A stretch of 64,000 nucleotides of DNA from Natrinema saccharevitans (lineage in GTDB: Archaea; Halobacteriota; Halobacteria; Halobacteriales; Natrialbaceae), in assembly GCF_001953745.1 (NCBI RefSeq), contig NZ_LWLN01000001.1, positions 806,001 to 870,000 on the forward strand. Reading direction: 5' to 3'. The notes beneath the pieces are model-generated. The model did not search any database. It saw only the letters and a program-made list of their open reading frames with translations, and was not told where the DNA came from. The position numbers and the translations under genes were made by a program. Each line of letters begins with the position of its first letter. Position 1 is the stretch's first letter. Positions 52,516 through 61,389 of this stretch are shown here, in pieces.

Positions 52516-52585
52516 ACGTCATTGCACACCTGATCGCACGACGGCGCTGCGATCAGTGTGTGAATCGTTGCAGCGGCTACTATAA
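52501..52585 (+). repeat. 85-base palindromic repeat, copy 2
   Basis: This copy has perfect 14-base terminal inverted repeats (TATAGTAGCCGCTG and CAGCGGCTACTATA) and a second inner stem (CTGATCGCA with TGCGATCAG) around the loop CGACGGCGC. It differs from copy 1 at 13 of 85 positions with no gaps. It begins inside the last codons of the PGF-CTERM gene and supplies its TGA. Confidence 0.8.
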
Positions 52586-52976
52586 GACGGGCGGGCACCG
52601 GGACGCGTCGCTACCGGACTCGCGGAGACGAAAGACAGGGAACGGCTACCGGATGTAGCCGGGAACCATGGAGCTCCGTTGTGTGATGACGGGGTGACGA
52701 TCGAGTGGGTGACCCCACCGACAGACTGTCGTACTCCCGTCTACCCGACGATTGGTTCGAACCACAATAATTCTGCTGGCCAACGCGTCGAGAACGATGC
52801 GAAAACCGCCGGTAGAATCCCCCACACGGAAGATATGGGTTCTCATATCACACCTGTCGAACGCCCGATCGCGACGGGCTGGCGGCCCCGTGATACAGTC
52901 GGTCTCGAGCGACGTTCGCACCGGCCGGCCGCCGGAATCAATTAGGTTTTGACCGTCGACGCGAGACACCCGAGAA
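52586..52976. other. Intergenic region after the repeat
   Basis: About 390 bases with lower GC than its surroundings. Short frames exist on both strands, but none has halophilic composition or recognisable motifs. CAATTAGGTTTTGA near 52938-52951 is the probable promoter of the next gene. Confidence 0.4.
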
Positions 52977-53201
52977 ATGACGACCCCGAACGATTCGGAC
53001 GATGCCCCCCGCGTTCCCATCGTCTGCCCCGACTGCGAGACCACCTCTCGCGTCCCGCTCTCGGACGTGGCCGACGCGATCGAACGACACAACGACCAGC
53101 TTCACGACGGCGATGCCGTCGCGGAAGTCGACCCGGAAATCGCCGATCGGATCGCGGACTTGGTCGCGGACGAACTCGGACTGCTCGAGAACGCGGAGTG
53201 A
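52977..53201 (+). CDS. Small CPDC-containing acidic protein
   Basis: A 74-residue protein: MTTPNDSDDAPRVPIVCPDC, then ETTSRVPLSDVADAIERHND and PEIADRIADLVADELGLLEN. One CPDC knuckle precedes two helices; a second pair of ligands is missing, so metal binding would need dimerisation. The helical part with His residues (ERHNDQLHDGD) is typical of small haloarchaeal proteins that bind partners. An AT-rich element 26-35 bases upstream supports the start. Confidence 0.65.
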   Translation: MTTPNDSDDAPRVPIVCPDCETTSRVPLSDVADAIERHNDQLHDGDAVAEVDPEIADRIADLVADELGLLENAE

Positions 53202-53700
53202 CCGCCGACTGGCCCGTCAGCGGCCAACGAGCCCGCGGACCTGTCGACGAGCGAGTCCGACGAGCCCTCGCGTTTCCGCGCGGTGACGCGTCCCTCCTCG
53301 TCGGGCGCTTCGTCGAGTCGAACGTCGGGTCGTTTCGAGTCCATCCCCCGAACACGGCGACCGGTGGCACAGTCGTTTCCCCTGTAAGCTCACCCCGCCG
53401 CGCCGACGACCGGCGGCGCCCCGTCCGGATAGCCGCACCGATACGACCGGTCGTGAAAGTCCGCTCGCTTCCGGCTCGAGCAGTTATATTTCGGGTTTCC
53501 GTACCGTTAGTTCAGTGGGACGGCTTATGCTGGTCTCCTCGACTGGGTCCGCTGTCTGCCACGCCAGAACGCGACGGTCGACGAAGGGAGACGGTCCACC
53601 GAGACGGCCGACGGACCGCGGTCGTAGCGCCGGCGCGTCGGATCGGCGTCGACGACCGATACGCAAACATACTCCCGAACGGGACCCGTCACGTACGCTC
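53202..53700. other. 500-base region without a clear gene
   Basis: GC-rich and without a convincing frame. GTTATATTTCGG at 53481-53492 looks like a promoter, so a transcript may run toward 53701 with a long leader, or a non-coding RNA may start near 53515. A tRNA-like D-arm at 53508-53520 has no matching T-arm. Confidence 0.35.
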
Positions 53701-54021
53701 ATGGACGACGCAACCCCCGACGACGCGAACGTCGACGGATCGGACGAGGCCGAGCCGGACGAGCCGGAAACCGACGCCGAGTGGATGGACCCCGCCGACG
53801 AACGGATCCTCGAGTACATGCAGGCCGAAGACGTGTTCGAACCGAACCAGTTCGACGAGGCGGGGATCTGTCCGGCGGACTTCGCCGCCTATCGCTGCCG
53901 GGAACTGACCAAGTACGGACTCATGACGCGCTACATGCCCGGCGTCTACGAAGTCAGCGACGCGGGCGAGCGGTACCTCGCGGGCGACCTCGACCCCAGC
54001 GAACTCGAGCCCGACGAGTAG
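53701..54021 (+). CDS. PhiH1-repressor-like winged-helix protein
   Basis: A 106-residue protein with an acidic tail (MDDATPDDANVDGSDEAEPD) and a winged helix: WMDPADERILEYMQAEDVFE, QFDEAGICPADFAAYRCREL and TKYGLMTRYMPGVYEVSDAG, ending ERYLAGDLDPSELEPDE. The WMDPADERILEYL-type opening is characteristic of the haloarchaeal PhiH1 repressor-like family, found in both viruses and chromosomes. No viral genes are nearby. It is convergent with the helicase gene, with only three bases between stops. Confidence 0.78.
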   Translation: MDDATPDDANVDGSDEAEPDEPETDAEWMDPADERILEYMQAEDVFEPNQFDEAGICPADFAAYRCRELTKYGLMTRYMPGVYEVSDAGERYLAGDLDPSELEPDE

Positions 54022-54024
54022 CCG

Positions 54025-56550
54025 CTACGAGACCGACGCGGGCGGGCGGCGCTCGTCGCGGTCCCCGTCCGTGCGGTCGGGTCGCGGGGCGGCACTGCCT
54101 TCGTCCAGTACCGCGTCGAGCACGTCCCTCGCCGCCGGCCCGTACAGGGGCCGATTGTCGTTCCCACAGCGGTCGCTCATGAGACAGGCGGGACAGCCCT
54201 CGTCGCGACCGCAGTCGCAGTCGACCCAGAGGTCGCGGGCCCGCCGCGCGACCGCCTCGTACTCCTCGTAGATGCGCCGGGAAAAGCCCAGCCCGCCCTC
54301 GATCCCGTCGTAGATGAACCAGCCGCTCGCGTCGGTCCCGTCGGGGAGCCGGTTGGTTGCGAGCCCGCCGAGGTCCGCCGCGTCGACGGTCAACTCGAGC
54401 GGAGCCACGGCGATCATCGCGTGCTCGACGGCGTGGATCCCCCCGAGGTAGCCGTGGAGCCGCGGAGGCAGGTCCTCGCACTCGTCGTTGTGGTAGTCGC
54501 TGTGAGCGGCCGTCACCGCTCGCTCGACGCCGTCGGGGACCTCCGTCCAGCACAACTGGGTGCGCATCTCCAGCGGCGGGACGCCGGTCTCGAGGCCGAC
54601 TTCCCGGACGTCGCCCGACTCGAGGTCGCGTTTCACGAACGTCCCGTGGTGGACCGTGACCGTCCCGTACCCCCAGTTGAGTCGGAAATCGCCGACCTCG
54701 CGGGACGCTCGGATTTCGGTGTCGTAGATCGTCGTCCGGCGCTGGGACTGCGTGTAGTAGTCGAGGTCGGCGGCCTGGAGTGTCACGTACGGCTGCGGCC
54801 GGTCCTCACGGAGTTCGATCACCTCGTACTGGTCGCCCCGATACAGCACCGTCGCGCCCTCGTGATAGTCCCGGTACGCGCGTGCGCGACCGATCGGCTG
54901 GTGATCGATCGAGCCCTCGCCCGCCAGCCGGATCTCGAAGGCGTTCCCGCCGGCGGCGTAGAGGCTGATCTCGTCCTGTGGCCGATCGCGGTGGGCGTAG
55001 GTGATCCCGCCCGCGAGCGAGCCCTCGAAATCGCCCGTCCGGCGGCCGTACTCGACGGCTCGCTCGAGCCGATCGCGCCCGCCGAAACGGGCCGCGTCCT
55101 CGCGGCGCAGGGGCAGCTCCTGGGCCGCACACCGCAGGTGCTGCAGGTAGACCGGATTGTTCTCGAGGTCGACGACGGCGCTTTCCGGACCCTCCTCGAG
55201 CAGGTACTCGGGGTGATTGCAAACGTACTGATCGAGCGTCGAGTGGCTCGGGACGAACACCGACAGGGCCTCTCGCTCGCCACGGCCCGACCGGCCGATC
55301 CGCTGCCAGAACGACTGTCTCGAGCCGGGATACCCCAGCAGGACGGTGCCGTCGATCCCGCCGACGTCGATGCCGACCTCGAGCGCGCTGGTCGTCGCGA
55401 CGCCGTCGAGGGCGCCGCTCTTGAGCCGGTTCTCGGTACTCCGACGCGAGCGCTTGCCGTGGCCGGCGTTGTAGGCGGCGAGGTCGGCGCCGCCGCGATA
55501 GGGAAGCGACGGGGTCTCGAGGTAGTCACGCGCGCGGCTGACGGCGAGTTCCGTCCCCTTCCGCGAGTCACAGAACAGCAGCGAGGGAACGCCGTGGTAG
55601 CAACAGTGGGCCCACACCTCGGGGGCCTCGACGGTGGCGGGTCGTTTGCTCGGCCGCCAGTTTGCCTCGTCGTCCTCGCCACCGCTGCCGCCGTACTCGC
55701 CCGCGTCGCCGTCGGTCGGTGGATCCCAGAAGACGAGGTGGCGGCGGCCGCTCGGGGAGCCGTCCTCGTCGATCACCGTCGCCGGCTCGCCCGTCAGCGC
55801 CTCGGCGTGGTCGGCCGGGTTGCCGATCGTCGCGCTCGTCAGGACGTACTGGGGGTCGCCGCCGTACCACTCGATCACCCGTCGGGCCCGTCGGAGGATC
55901 CAGGCGGCGTGCATCCCGCTGACGCCGGTCCACGCGTGGGCCTCGTCGACGACGAGCAGGTCGCAGTTCGCGTGGAACGCGGCCCAGCGGTGGTGGCCCT
56001 CGAGGTACCGGTTCAACCCCGCGAAGTTCGTGATGACGACGTTCGCTTCCTCGCGGATGCGGGACTTCTCCCGGCGCTTGGTGTCGCCGTCGTAGACGCC
56101 GACCGCGACGTCCAGTCCGAGGTCGTCGAACAGATCGTTGAGTTCCCGCTCCTGATCGCGACTGAGCGCCTTCGTCGGGTAGACCAGCAGCGCGCGCACG
56201 TCGGAACCTTCGCGGAACCGCCGCGCGATCTCCAGCGCGTAGACGTAGGTCTTCCCCGAGGACGTCGACGTCGTGACGCAGACGTTCTCGCCGCGCTCGA
56301 GCGCCGCGAGCGCCTCGGCCTGATGGCGCCAGGGATCGACCGCGAGTGTCGCGGCGAGGTCGGGCGGCAGAACTTCCTCCGCGGGGACGTGGTCGGCGGG
56401 TTCGGCCGGCAGCGTGAACCGTTCGCGGCACTGTCCGGCATAGCGGGCGTCGGGATACGTCTCGCGGAGTTGCGCGCCGGTCAGCGCGAGGGCGTCCGAG
56501 TCGGTGTCGCCCCGGCCGCCGATCGGTCCGTCGGTGTCTTGCGGTGGCAT
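54025..56550 (-). CDS. MrfA/Hrq1-type DEAD/DEAH helicase with DUF1998
   Basis: An 841-residue superfamily 2 helicase. Walker A is in VCVTTSTSSGKTYVYALEIA (about residue 92), motif Ia in LLVYPTKALSRDQERELNDL, DEAH in CDLLVVDEAHAWTGVSGMHA, motif III SATIG, and motif VI QRIGRSGRGE. The C-terminal DUF1998-type region ends with the cysteine set CDCGRDEGCPACLMSDRCGN, a zinc site seen in MrfA and Hrq1. In Bacillus, MrfA with the exonuclease MrfB excises mitomycin adducts. The nuclease gene ends one base upstream, making an archaeal MrfAB-like pair. Confidence 0.88.
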   Translation of the reverse strand: MPPQDTDGPIGGRGDTDSDALALTGAQLRETYPDARYAGQCRERFTLPAEPADHVPAEEVLPPDLAATLAVDPWRHQAEALAALERGENVCVTTSTSSGKTYVYALEIARRFREGSDVRALLVYPTKALSRDQERELNDLFDDLGLDVAVGVYDGDTKRREKSRIREEANVVITNFAGLNRYLEGHHRWAAFHANCDLLVVDEAHAWTGVSGMHAAWILRRARRVIEWYGGDPQYVLTSATIGNPADHAEALTGEPATVIDEDGSPSGRRHLVFWDPPTDGDAGEYGGSGGEDDEANWRPSKRPATVEAPEVWAHCCYHGVPSLLFCDSRKGTELAVSRARDYLETPSLPYRGGADLAAYNAGHGKRSRRSTENRLKSGALDGVATTSALEVGIDVGGIDGTVLLGYPGSRQSFWQRIGRSGRGEREALSVFVPSHSTLDQYVCNHPEYLLEEGPESAVVDLENNPVYLQHLRCAAQELPLRREDAARFGGRDRLERAVEYGRRTGDFEGSLAGGITYAHRDRPQDEISLYAAGGNAFEIRLAGEGSIDHQPIGRARAYRDYHEGATVLYRGDQYEVIELREDRPQPYVTLQAADLDYYTQSQRRTTIYDTEIRASREVGDFRLNWGYGTVTVHHGTFVKRDLESGDVREVGLETGVPPLEMRTQLCWTEVPDGVERAVTAAHSDYHNDECEDLPPRLHGYLGGIHAVEHAMIAVAPLELTVDAADLGGLATNRLPDGTDASGWFIYDGIEGGLGFSRRIYEEYEAVARRARDLWVDCDCGRDEGCPACLMSDRCGNDNRPLYGPAARDVLDAVLDEGSAAPRPDRTDGDRDERRPPASVS

Positions 56551-56551
56551 A

Positions 56552-58003
56552 CTAGAAATCAGTGAGTCCGGTCTGTGTCGGTTCCGCCGTGGAGCCGTCC
56601 GCTTTCTCTCCCGACGATTCCGTCTCGATCGGGGCCGCCGCGATCGCCTCGTAGACCGCGGCCAGTTCGCGAACGTCCGCCTCGCAGTACCGGCGGACGA
56701 CCGTCCAGTCGATGGCCGGCGCTTCGGACGCGCTCGAGGCCTCGAGCAGCCGCCGGAGCCGCTCGGCGAACGTCTTCCCGTCGAGCGCGGCCGCGGCCCC
56801 CTCGAGATCGTGGCCCAGCGCCGCGGCCACGTCTTCGAGGCGGTTCGTTCGGCCCGGCAGGACGGCGTTGTCCCGGCGGACCGCCCAGTCGTAGGGGTCG
56901 TACGTCGAGACGCGATCGCGCCAGTACGCGCGGTACTCGGGCGCGTAGCGGGCGACGAAGCGCTCGAGGTGGTCGTAGTCGAACCCGCGGCCGTTCCACG
57001 CGACCAGCGAGGGGGCGTCGTACTCGGCGGCCAGCCACGAGACGAACTCGCGGGTCGCTCGCCCCGGGTCCTCGCGGGAGGGGGCGGTGTCGACGAAGTC
57101 GACGTATTCGTCGCGGACGGGATCGTAGACGCCGATTAGCGGGATCGTCGTTGGTTGGAGCCCGTCGGTTTCGATGTCGACGAACAGCGGCGTCGCGTCG
57201 CCGGCCGGCGGGAGCGGGTCCGCCGTCGTCCGGACGACGCGGCCGTCGGATAGCGCCCGCGCGCTGTGGACGATCTCGCGGGCCGTCGACGGGCCGATCC
57301 CGTCGATCGCGGACAGCGCCGTCGCCGACGCCGCTGCGACGGCCGCTCGGGTCTGGTAGCCGCTTTCCCGGAGCCGTCGGGTCGTCGTCGGACCGACACC
57401 CGACAGCGCCCCCAGTCCGAACCTGTCGGCAGGGACCGACGACACCGCGACCGAGCCGGCCCGACCGCAGGTGAGGCAAGCGAGTTCGGCCGCTCCGGAC
57501 CGCTCCAGCGGGGCGAGCCCGCGGACCGGTAGCCGGACCGATTCGCCGTCGACGATCGCCTCCCAGACGTGGTCGTAACTCGCGGGGAGCGCACCGGTCA
57601 GGAACGTCGGTTCGCGACTCGAGCGGGCTCGGTAGCGCGCGGCCGCCTCGCGGCCGGCGAGCGTCGCCTCGAGCGCGACGGCGTCGGTCGTCGACTCGAG
57701 GTCGTCACAGACGAGGTAGCCGGCCGCCGGCGCGTCCGCGAGCAGCGACGTCGAACCCGCGAAACAGAACGAGATCTCCCCGACGGTTTCGGTCCGGATC
57801 TCCGCGGGACCGGCGGCGGCGACGACGGGACAGTCGGCGGCCCGTCGGACCCGGCTCACGACGCGGCCGTCAGACGACTCCCGGACGACGTAGACGAGGG
57901 CCGGCTCGAAGTACTCAAGGGCGTCGCGGACCGCCGCCTCGTCCAGTTCGGCGACGGCGTCACAGCGGAGCGCGAGCAGGTCGGCCCCTCCCTCGTCGGG
58001 CAT
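56552..58003 (-). CDS. MrfB-like HhH and RNase H-fold exonuclease
   Basis: A 483-residue protein. N-terminal region (1-185) of unknown fold, a cysteine pair (LACLTCGRAGS), two helix-hairpin-helix motifs near 190-245 (ALSGVGPTTTRRLRESGYQT, AIDGIGPSTAREIVHSARAL), then a DnaQ/YprB-like nuclease: motif I LFVDIETDGL, motif II LVAWNGRGFDYDHLERF and motif III RRYCEADVRELAAVYEA. All acidic catalytic positions are present. It is one base upstream of the helicase, so the two are almost certainly co-translated. The HhH-plus-nuclease order differs from the Bacillus MrfB, which has C-terminal TPRs. Confidence 0.85.
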   Translation of the reverse strand: MPDEGGADLLALRCDAVAELDEAAVRDALEYFEPALVYVVRESSDGRVVSRVRRAADCPVVAAAGPAEIRTETVGEISFCFAGSTSLLADAPAAGYLVCDDLESTTDAVALEATLAGREAAARYRARSSREPTFLTGALPASYDHVWEAIVDGESVRLPVRGLAPLERSGAAELACLTCGRAGSVAVSSVPADRFGLGALSGVGPTTTRRLRESGYQTRAAVAAASATALSAIDGIGPSTAREIVHSARALSDGRVVRTTADPLPPAGDATPLFVDIETDGLQPTTIPLIGVYDPVRDEYVDFVDTAPSREDPGRATREFVSWLAAEYDAPSLVAWNGRGFDYDHLERFVARYAPEYRAYWRDRVSTYDPYDWAVRRDNAVLPGRTNRLEDVAAALGHDLEGAAAALDGKTFAERLRRLLEASSASEAPAIDWTVVRRYCEADVRELAAVYEAIAAAPIETESSGEKADGSTAEPTQTGLTDF

Positions 58004-58069
58004 AGGAAAGGCATGCGAGCGAGCGGGCATAAGGGTTCTCGGACGCCGGGCGGCGACCGGCCGGGCCCG

Positions 58070-58420
58070 TCAGTCGGCGTCGACGGCGGTGGGCACGTTC
58101 GACGCGAGGAAGTCGGTCACGGCGTCGCCGCCCTGGAACCCGTCAGCCAGCCGCGCAGTCTCCTCGCCGTCCTCGAACAGGAGCAGGGTCGGCACCGACC
58201 GGATGTCGAACCGGTCGACGAGACCGATGTCGTCGCCGGGGTTGACCATGCCGATCGCGACGTCGGTCGCGCGAGCGACGTTGCCGAGGACCGGTTCCAT
58301 CGCCTGACACAGTGCACAGCCGCTCGTGTAGAACTCCACGAGCGCGACGTCGTGGCTCGCCACGAACTCGTCTACGTCGTCGCCGGTCTCGAGCCGGCTC
58401 GGTTTGCTGGTCGCGGCCAT
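58070..58420 (-). CDS. Thioredoxin-family protein
   Basis: A 116-residue thioredoxin fold. The active site is VALVEFYTSGCALCQAMEPV (CALC instead of CGPC), followed by IRSVPTLLLFEDGEETARLA with the cis-Pro. It is probably cytoplasmic: there is no signal peptide. The altered CxxC dipeptide changes redox potential and suggests a dedicated partner. It lies 66 bases upstream of the MrfB-like gene on the same strand, but an operon link is not certain. The ATG at 58420 gives MAATSKPSRLETGDDVDEFV. Confidence 0.88.
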   Translation of the reverse strand: MAATSKPSRLETGDDVDEFVASHDVALVEFYTSGCALCQAMEPVLGNVARATDVAIGMVNPGDDIGLVDRFDIRSVPTLLLFEDGEETARLADGFQGGDAVTDFLASNVPTAVDAD

Positions 58421-58629
58421 ACGCGTGGTACGCCTCGATCGCTGAAACCACTGACGGACGGGGACCGTCGGACGGCGGACGCGTCGGACGGTCACGCGGC
58501 TGTCCAGTGTGAACGCGTCTCATTTCAAACGCGTGATGACGTTATTACTGGACGGATTCACCGTTTCGGTGTATTGTGTGAATGCTGCACGGAGTGTAAC
58601 TTTATGCGTCGGTCCTGTACCCACGCTCG

Positions 58630-58995
58630 ATGACCCGGCCCACAACTGACCACGACGACGGCACGCCGACGCTGCGGAAGGCGACGCTGTTTTGCTGGGA
58701 GTGTGATCACTCGAGCCCGGTCGACGGCGACTGGGCGGTACAGTCCCGCGAGGACCGCATCGCGTACGTCTGTCCGGGCTGTGAGACGACGCTCACGACG
58801 CGACCGCATCGGGAGGAGTCGCGCGAGGGAGCGACGGCCGAGCCGCTGGCGGCGTGGCGGCGAGCGATCCGGTCGTCGGCGACCGTCTGGCGGGCGAGCG
58901 TCGACCTCGGCCTCTCGAATCTCGCCGCGCTGCTGGAGGCGGGGCCGACCGCCGGCACCCGGTCCCGTTCCGAGCGCGAGTATCCGTCGGTCTGA
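58630..58995 (+). CDS. Zinc-ribbon protein of unknown function
   Basis: A 121-residue protein with MTRPTTDHDDGTPTLRKATL, FCWECDHSSPVDGDWAVQSR and AYVCPGCETTLTTRPHREES: the CWEC and CPGC pairs form a zinc ribbon. A helical C-terminal half (WRRAIRSSATVWRASVDLGL) follows. Such N-terminal ribbons plus helices are common unnamed haloarchaeal proteins. A TATA-like CTTTATG (58599-58605) is 29 bases from the ATG, indicating a leaderless transcript. It is divergent from the thioredoxin gene. Confidence 0.75.
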   Translation: MTRPTTDHDDGTPTLRKATLFCWECDHSSPVDGDWAVQSREDRIAYVCPGCETTLTTRPHREESREGATAEPLAAWRRAIRSSATVWRASVDLGLSNLAALLEAGPTAGTRSRSEREYPSV

Positions 58996-59174
58996 TCGGT
59001 TTCGATCCGGATCCGGATCAGTGTTCGCCGTCGGAAACCGAGCGTTGCTAAACGAATATTCAATTCCCGAGCTATTTTTCGGGTGTTGTCAGTCAGTCAC
59101 CGAACACACCATTTTATAAACAACGCTTGACCATTTTTCTGACTATTTGCGGATATTCGCCCACAACAGTAGAA

Positions 59175-59183
59175 CTTTAATAG
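59175..59183 (+). promoter_or_regulatory. glnA TATA-like box
   Basis: CTTTAATAG lies 30-38 bases before the ATG at 59213 within a long AT-rich upstream region (59050-59190), predicting a leader of a few bases. The AT-rich segment may hold activator sites. Confidence 0.5.
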
Positions 59184-59212
59184 TAGAATCCATTGGCTTA
59201 GGCGAGCAGAAG

Positions 59213-60565
59213 ATGACGAACGGGAACCTAACTGCTGCCGAAGAGGAGGTACTGGACGAAATCGAGGCGGAGGACATCGACTTCCTCCGCCTGCAGTTCA
59301 CGGACATTCTGGGGACGGTCAAGAACGTCTCCGTGCCGGCCCGACAGGCCGAGAAGGCCTTCACCGAGGGGATCTACTTCGACGGCTCCTCGATCGAGGG
59401 CTTCGTCCGCATTCAGGAGTCGGACATGCGACTCAAACCCGACCCCGAGACGTTCGCGATCCTGCCGTGGCAAAACCGCGAGGACGGGGCGTCGGCCCGG
59501 ATGATCTGTGACGTCATCGACACCTCGACGGGCGAACCCTTCGAGGGCGACCCGCGTCGCGTTCTGAAGAACACCCTCGAACGCGCCGACGAAATGGGCT
59601 ACACGGTCAACGCCGCGCCCGAACCGGAGTTCTTCCTCTTCGAGGAGGACGACGACGGCCGCGCCACGACCGAGACCGGCGATCACGGGGGCTACTTCGA
59701 CCTCGCGCCGAAGGATCTCGCCAGCGACGTCCGCCGCGACATCATCTACGGGCTCGAGGACATGGGCTTCGAGATCGAGGCGAGCCACCACGAGGTCGCC
59801 CGCGGCCAACACGAGATCAACTTCGAGTACGACGACGCGCTCGCGACGGCCGACAACGTCGCGACGTTTCGCACGGTCGTCCGCGCGATCGCCGCCCAGC
59901 ACGACCAGCACGCGACCTTCATGCCCAAGCCGATCCCGCGGATCAACGGCTCGGGAATGCACACGCACCTCTCGCTGTTCGAGGACGGCGAGAACGCCTT
60001 CCACGACGAGGACGGTCAGTTCGACCTCTCGGAGACTGCACAGTCTTTCGTCGCCGGGATCCTCGAACACGCGCCGGCGATCACGGCCGTCTCGAACCCG
60101 ACGGTCAACAGCTACAAACGCCTGGTACCGGGCTACGAAGCGCCGGTCTACGTCGCCTGGTCCGACCGCAACCGCTCGGCGCTGATCCGCAAGCCGGCCG
60201 CGCGGATCCCGGCGGCCTCCCGCATCGAGGCGCGCTTCCCCGACCCGTCCTGTAACCCCTATCTCGCGCTCGCCGCGCTCATCAGCGCCGGCCTCGACGG
60301 CATCGAACGCGACCTCGAGTGTCCCGACCCGATCCGGGAGAACATCTACGAGTTCGACGAGGCAAAACGCGAGGAGTACGGCATCGAGACGCTCCCGACC
60401 AACCTCGGCGAAGCCGTCGACGCTCTCGAGGAAGACGAGGTCATCTACGAGACGCTGGGCGACCACGTCGGGCCGAAGTTCGTCGAGGCCAAGAGCCAGG
60501 AGTTCGAGGACTACCTCGTCGACGTCTCCGACTGGGAACTCGAGCGCTACCTCGAGACCTTCTGA
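59213..60565 (+). CDS. glnA: Glutamine synthetase type I
   Basis: A 450-residue GSI. Signatures: [20 protein letters not shown], the metal-ligand [33 protein letters not shown]-site [32 protein letters not shown], and a C-terminal region without the adenylylation Tyr loop of enteric enzymes. It makes glutamine from glutamate and ammonium. The ATG at 59213 ([20 protein letters not shown]) fits the promoter; the frame upstream is an AT-rich control region. The small HTH gene downstream is convergent. Confidence 0.95.
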   Translation: MTNGNLTAAEEEVLDEIEAEDIDFLRLQFTDILGTVKNVSVPARQAEKAFTEGIYFDGSSIEGFVRIQESDMRLKPDPETFAILPWQNREDGASARMICDVIDTSTGEPFEGDPRRVLKNTLERADEMGYTVNAAPEPEFFLFEEDDDGRATTETGDHGGYFDLAPKDLASDVRRDIIYGLEDMGFEIEASHHEVARGQHEINFEYDDALATADNVATFRTVVRAIAAQHDQHATFMPKPIPRINGSGMHTHLSLFEDGENAFHDEDGQFDLSETAQSFVAGILEHAPAITAVSNPTVNSYKRLVPGYEAPVYVAWSDRNRSALIRKPAARIPAASRIEARFPDPSCNPYLALAALISAGLDGIERDLECPDPIRENIYEFDEAKREEYGIETLPTNLGEAVDALEEDEVIYETLGDHVGPKFVEAKSQEFEDYLVDVSDWELERYLETF

Positions 60566-60646
60566 CGACGTCGCCGCGACGGCCCACCGAGGTCCCGATT
60601 CGTTCGACCCCGTTCGTCACAGGGGCGTCGATCCCGCCGTCGCCGG

Positions 60647-60877
60647 TCAGTTCGCGACGGCGTAGGCCGACTCCCGTTTTTCCACGTGGCCGGCCTCGAC
60701 CAGCGAGCCCAGCACGCTCAGGACGTTGATCTTTTTCATCGCCAGTCTCTCCCCGACTTCCTCGACCGTCGCGCCCCCGGCCACCTCGAGGTAGAGGTAC
60801 ACGAGTTTCGCACGGGCCGACTCGAGGTCGTCCGGAATCGGATCGAACGCTTTTTGACGCTGCGTCTGTGAAACCAT
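60647..60877 (-). CDS. Small helix-turn-helix regulator near glnA
   Basis: A 76-residue protein: MVSQTQRQKAFDPIPDDLES, then ARAKLVYLYLEVAGGATVEE, VGERLAMKKINVLSVLGSLV and EAGHVEKRESAYAVAN. It is a minimal winged helix with the recognition helix near KKINVLSVLGSL. The convergent position beside glutamine synthetase suggests a nitrogen-related role, but this is inference. The ATG at 60877 has leaderless spacing to TATATAAAT-type sequence that is embedded in an inverted repeat at 60900-60919. Confidence 0.8.
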   Translation of the reverse strand: MVSQTQRQKAFDPIPDDLESARAKLVYLYLEVAGGATVEEVGERLAMKKINVLSVLGSLVEAGHVEKRESAYAVAN

Positions 60878-60899
60878 CGTCACTCCCAGCGACCCCGTT

Positions 60900-60919
60900 C
60901 GTGTATATAAATTCACACG
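60900..60919 (-). promoter_or_regulatory. Promoter of HTH gene inside an inverted repeat
   Basis: CGTGT (60900-60904) and ACACG (60915-60919) are complementary arms enclosing TATATAAATT, which is the TATA box of the gene starting at 60877. Binding here would occlude the promoter, so it is an autoregulatory operator candidate. Confidence 0.5.
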
Positions 60920-61043
60920 TAGTTGGCGTACTAATGGATACTAGGACCTGATATGGGTCGTGACATCGTATCACTGACCGATCTCGGACACCGACTCGAG
61001 CGGAACGACGAGTTTTAGGGCCCGTCGGGTCCCAGCGGCGAGT

Positions 61044-61358
61044 ATGACCGCGGACGAGCGACCGAGCCCACCGACGGAGCTAGATCGCGTTGGCCACGAG
61101 GCACTCGACGAACTCGCGACTCGAGAGCCGGCGGCGCTCCGCGCGGCGAGCGAGTACCTCGAGAAACTGGCGGCGTGGAAAGCGGGCGGGACCGAGGGGG
61201 GAGGCGAACCGTCCCCGGCGGACGGCGAGCCGGCCGCGTATCCCGACGGCGTCCCAGAGCGGGCGAGCGTCTCTGTGACTGAAATCGCCGGCACCGAGTA
61301 CTACTACTTCCAGTGGCGCGAGGGCGACGAGATCAGATCGGAGACGGTCCGACGGTAG
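61044..61358 (+). CDS. Haloarchaeal protein of unknown function
   Basis: A 104-residue protein. MTADERPSPPTELDRVGHEA and LDELATREPAALRAASEYLE with KLAAWKAGGTEGGGEPSPAD form a helical start and flexible linker; RASVSVTEIAGTEYYYFQWR, then EGDEIRSETVRR gives two strands at the end. The YYYFQWREGDEI segment is distinctive and may recur in haloarchaea. A TATA-like GAGTTTTAG near 61010-61018 supports the start. No function assigned. Confidence 0.7.
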   Translation: MTADERPSPPTELDRVGHEALDELATREPAALRAASEYLEKLAAWKAGGTEGGGEPSPADGEPAAYPDGVPERASVSVTEIAGTEYYYFQWREGDEIRSETVRR

Positions 61359-61389
61359 GCGGTCCGCCGCCCGATACGGTGGAAGGGCG

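Noticed and set aside
52646-53092. Minus-strand frame in the intergenic region after repeat copy 2
   Set aside because: Composition is not halophilic, no motif is visible, and it overlaps the zinc-knuckle gene.
53102-53344. 80-codon minus-strand frame with an acidic start
   Set aside because: More than half is the antisense of the gene at 52977 with Ser-rich, non-halophilic content.
53508-53580. tRNA-like D-arm (TTAGTTCAGTGGGA) after a promoter-like box
   Set aside because: No T-arm (GGTTCRAATCC) or paired acceptor stem follows within tRNA length.
54015-54035. Short match to the repeat terminus (GTAGCCGCT)
   Set aside because: Only about ten bases match, with no inner stem or second terminus.
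54421-56565. 714-codon frame opposite the helicase
   Set aside because: Mirror frame; helicase motifs are complete on the minus strand.
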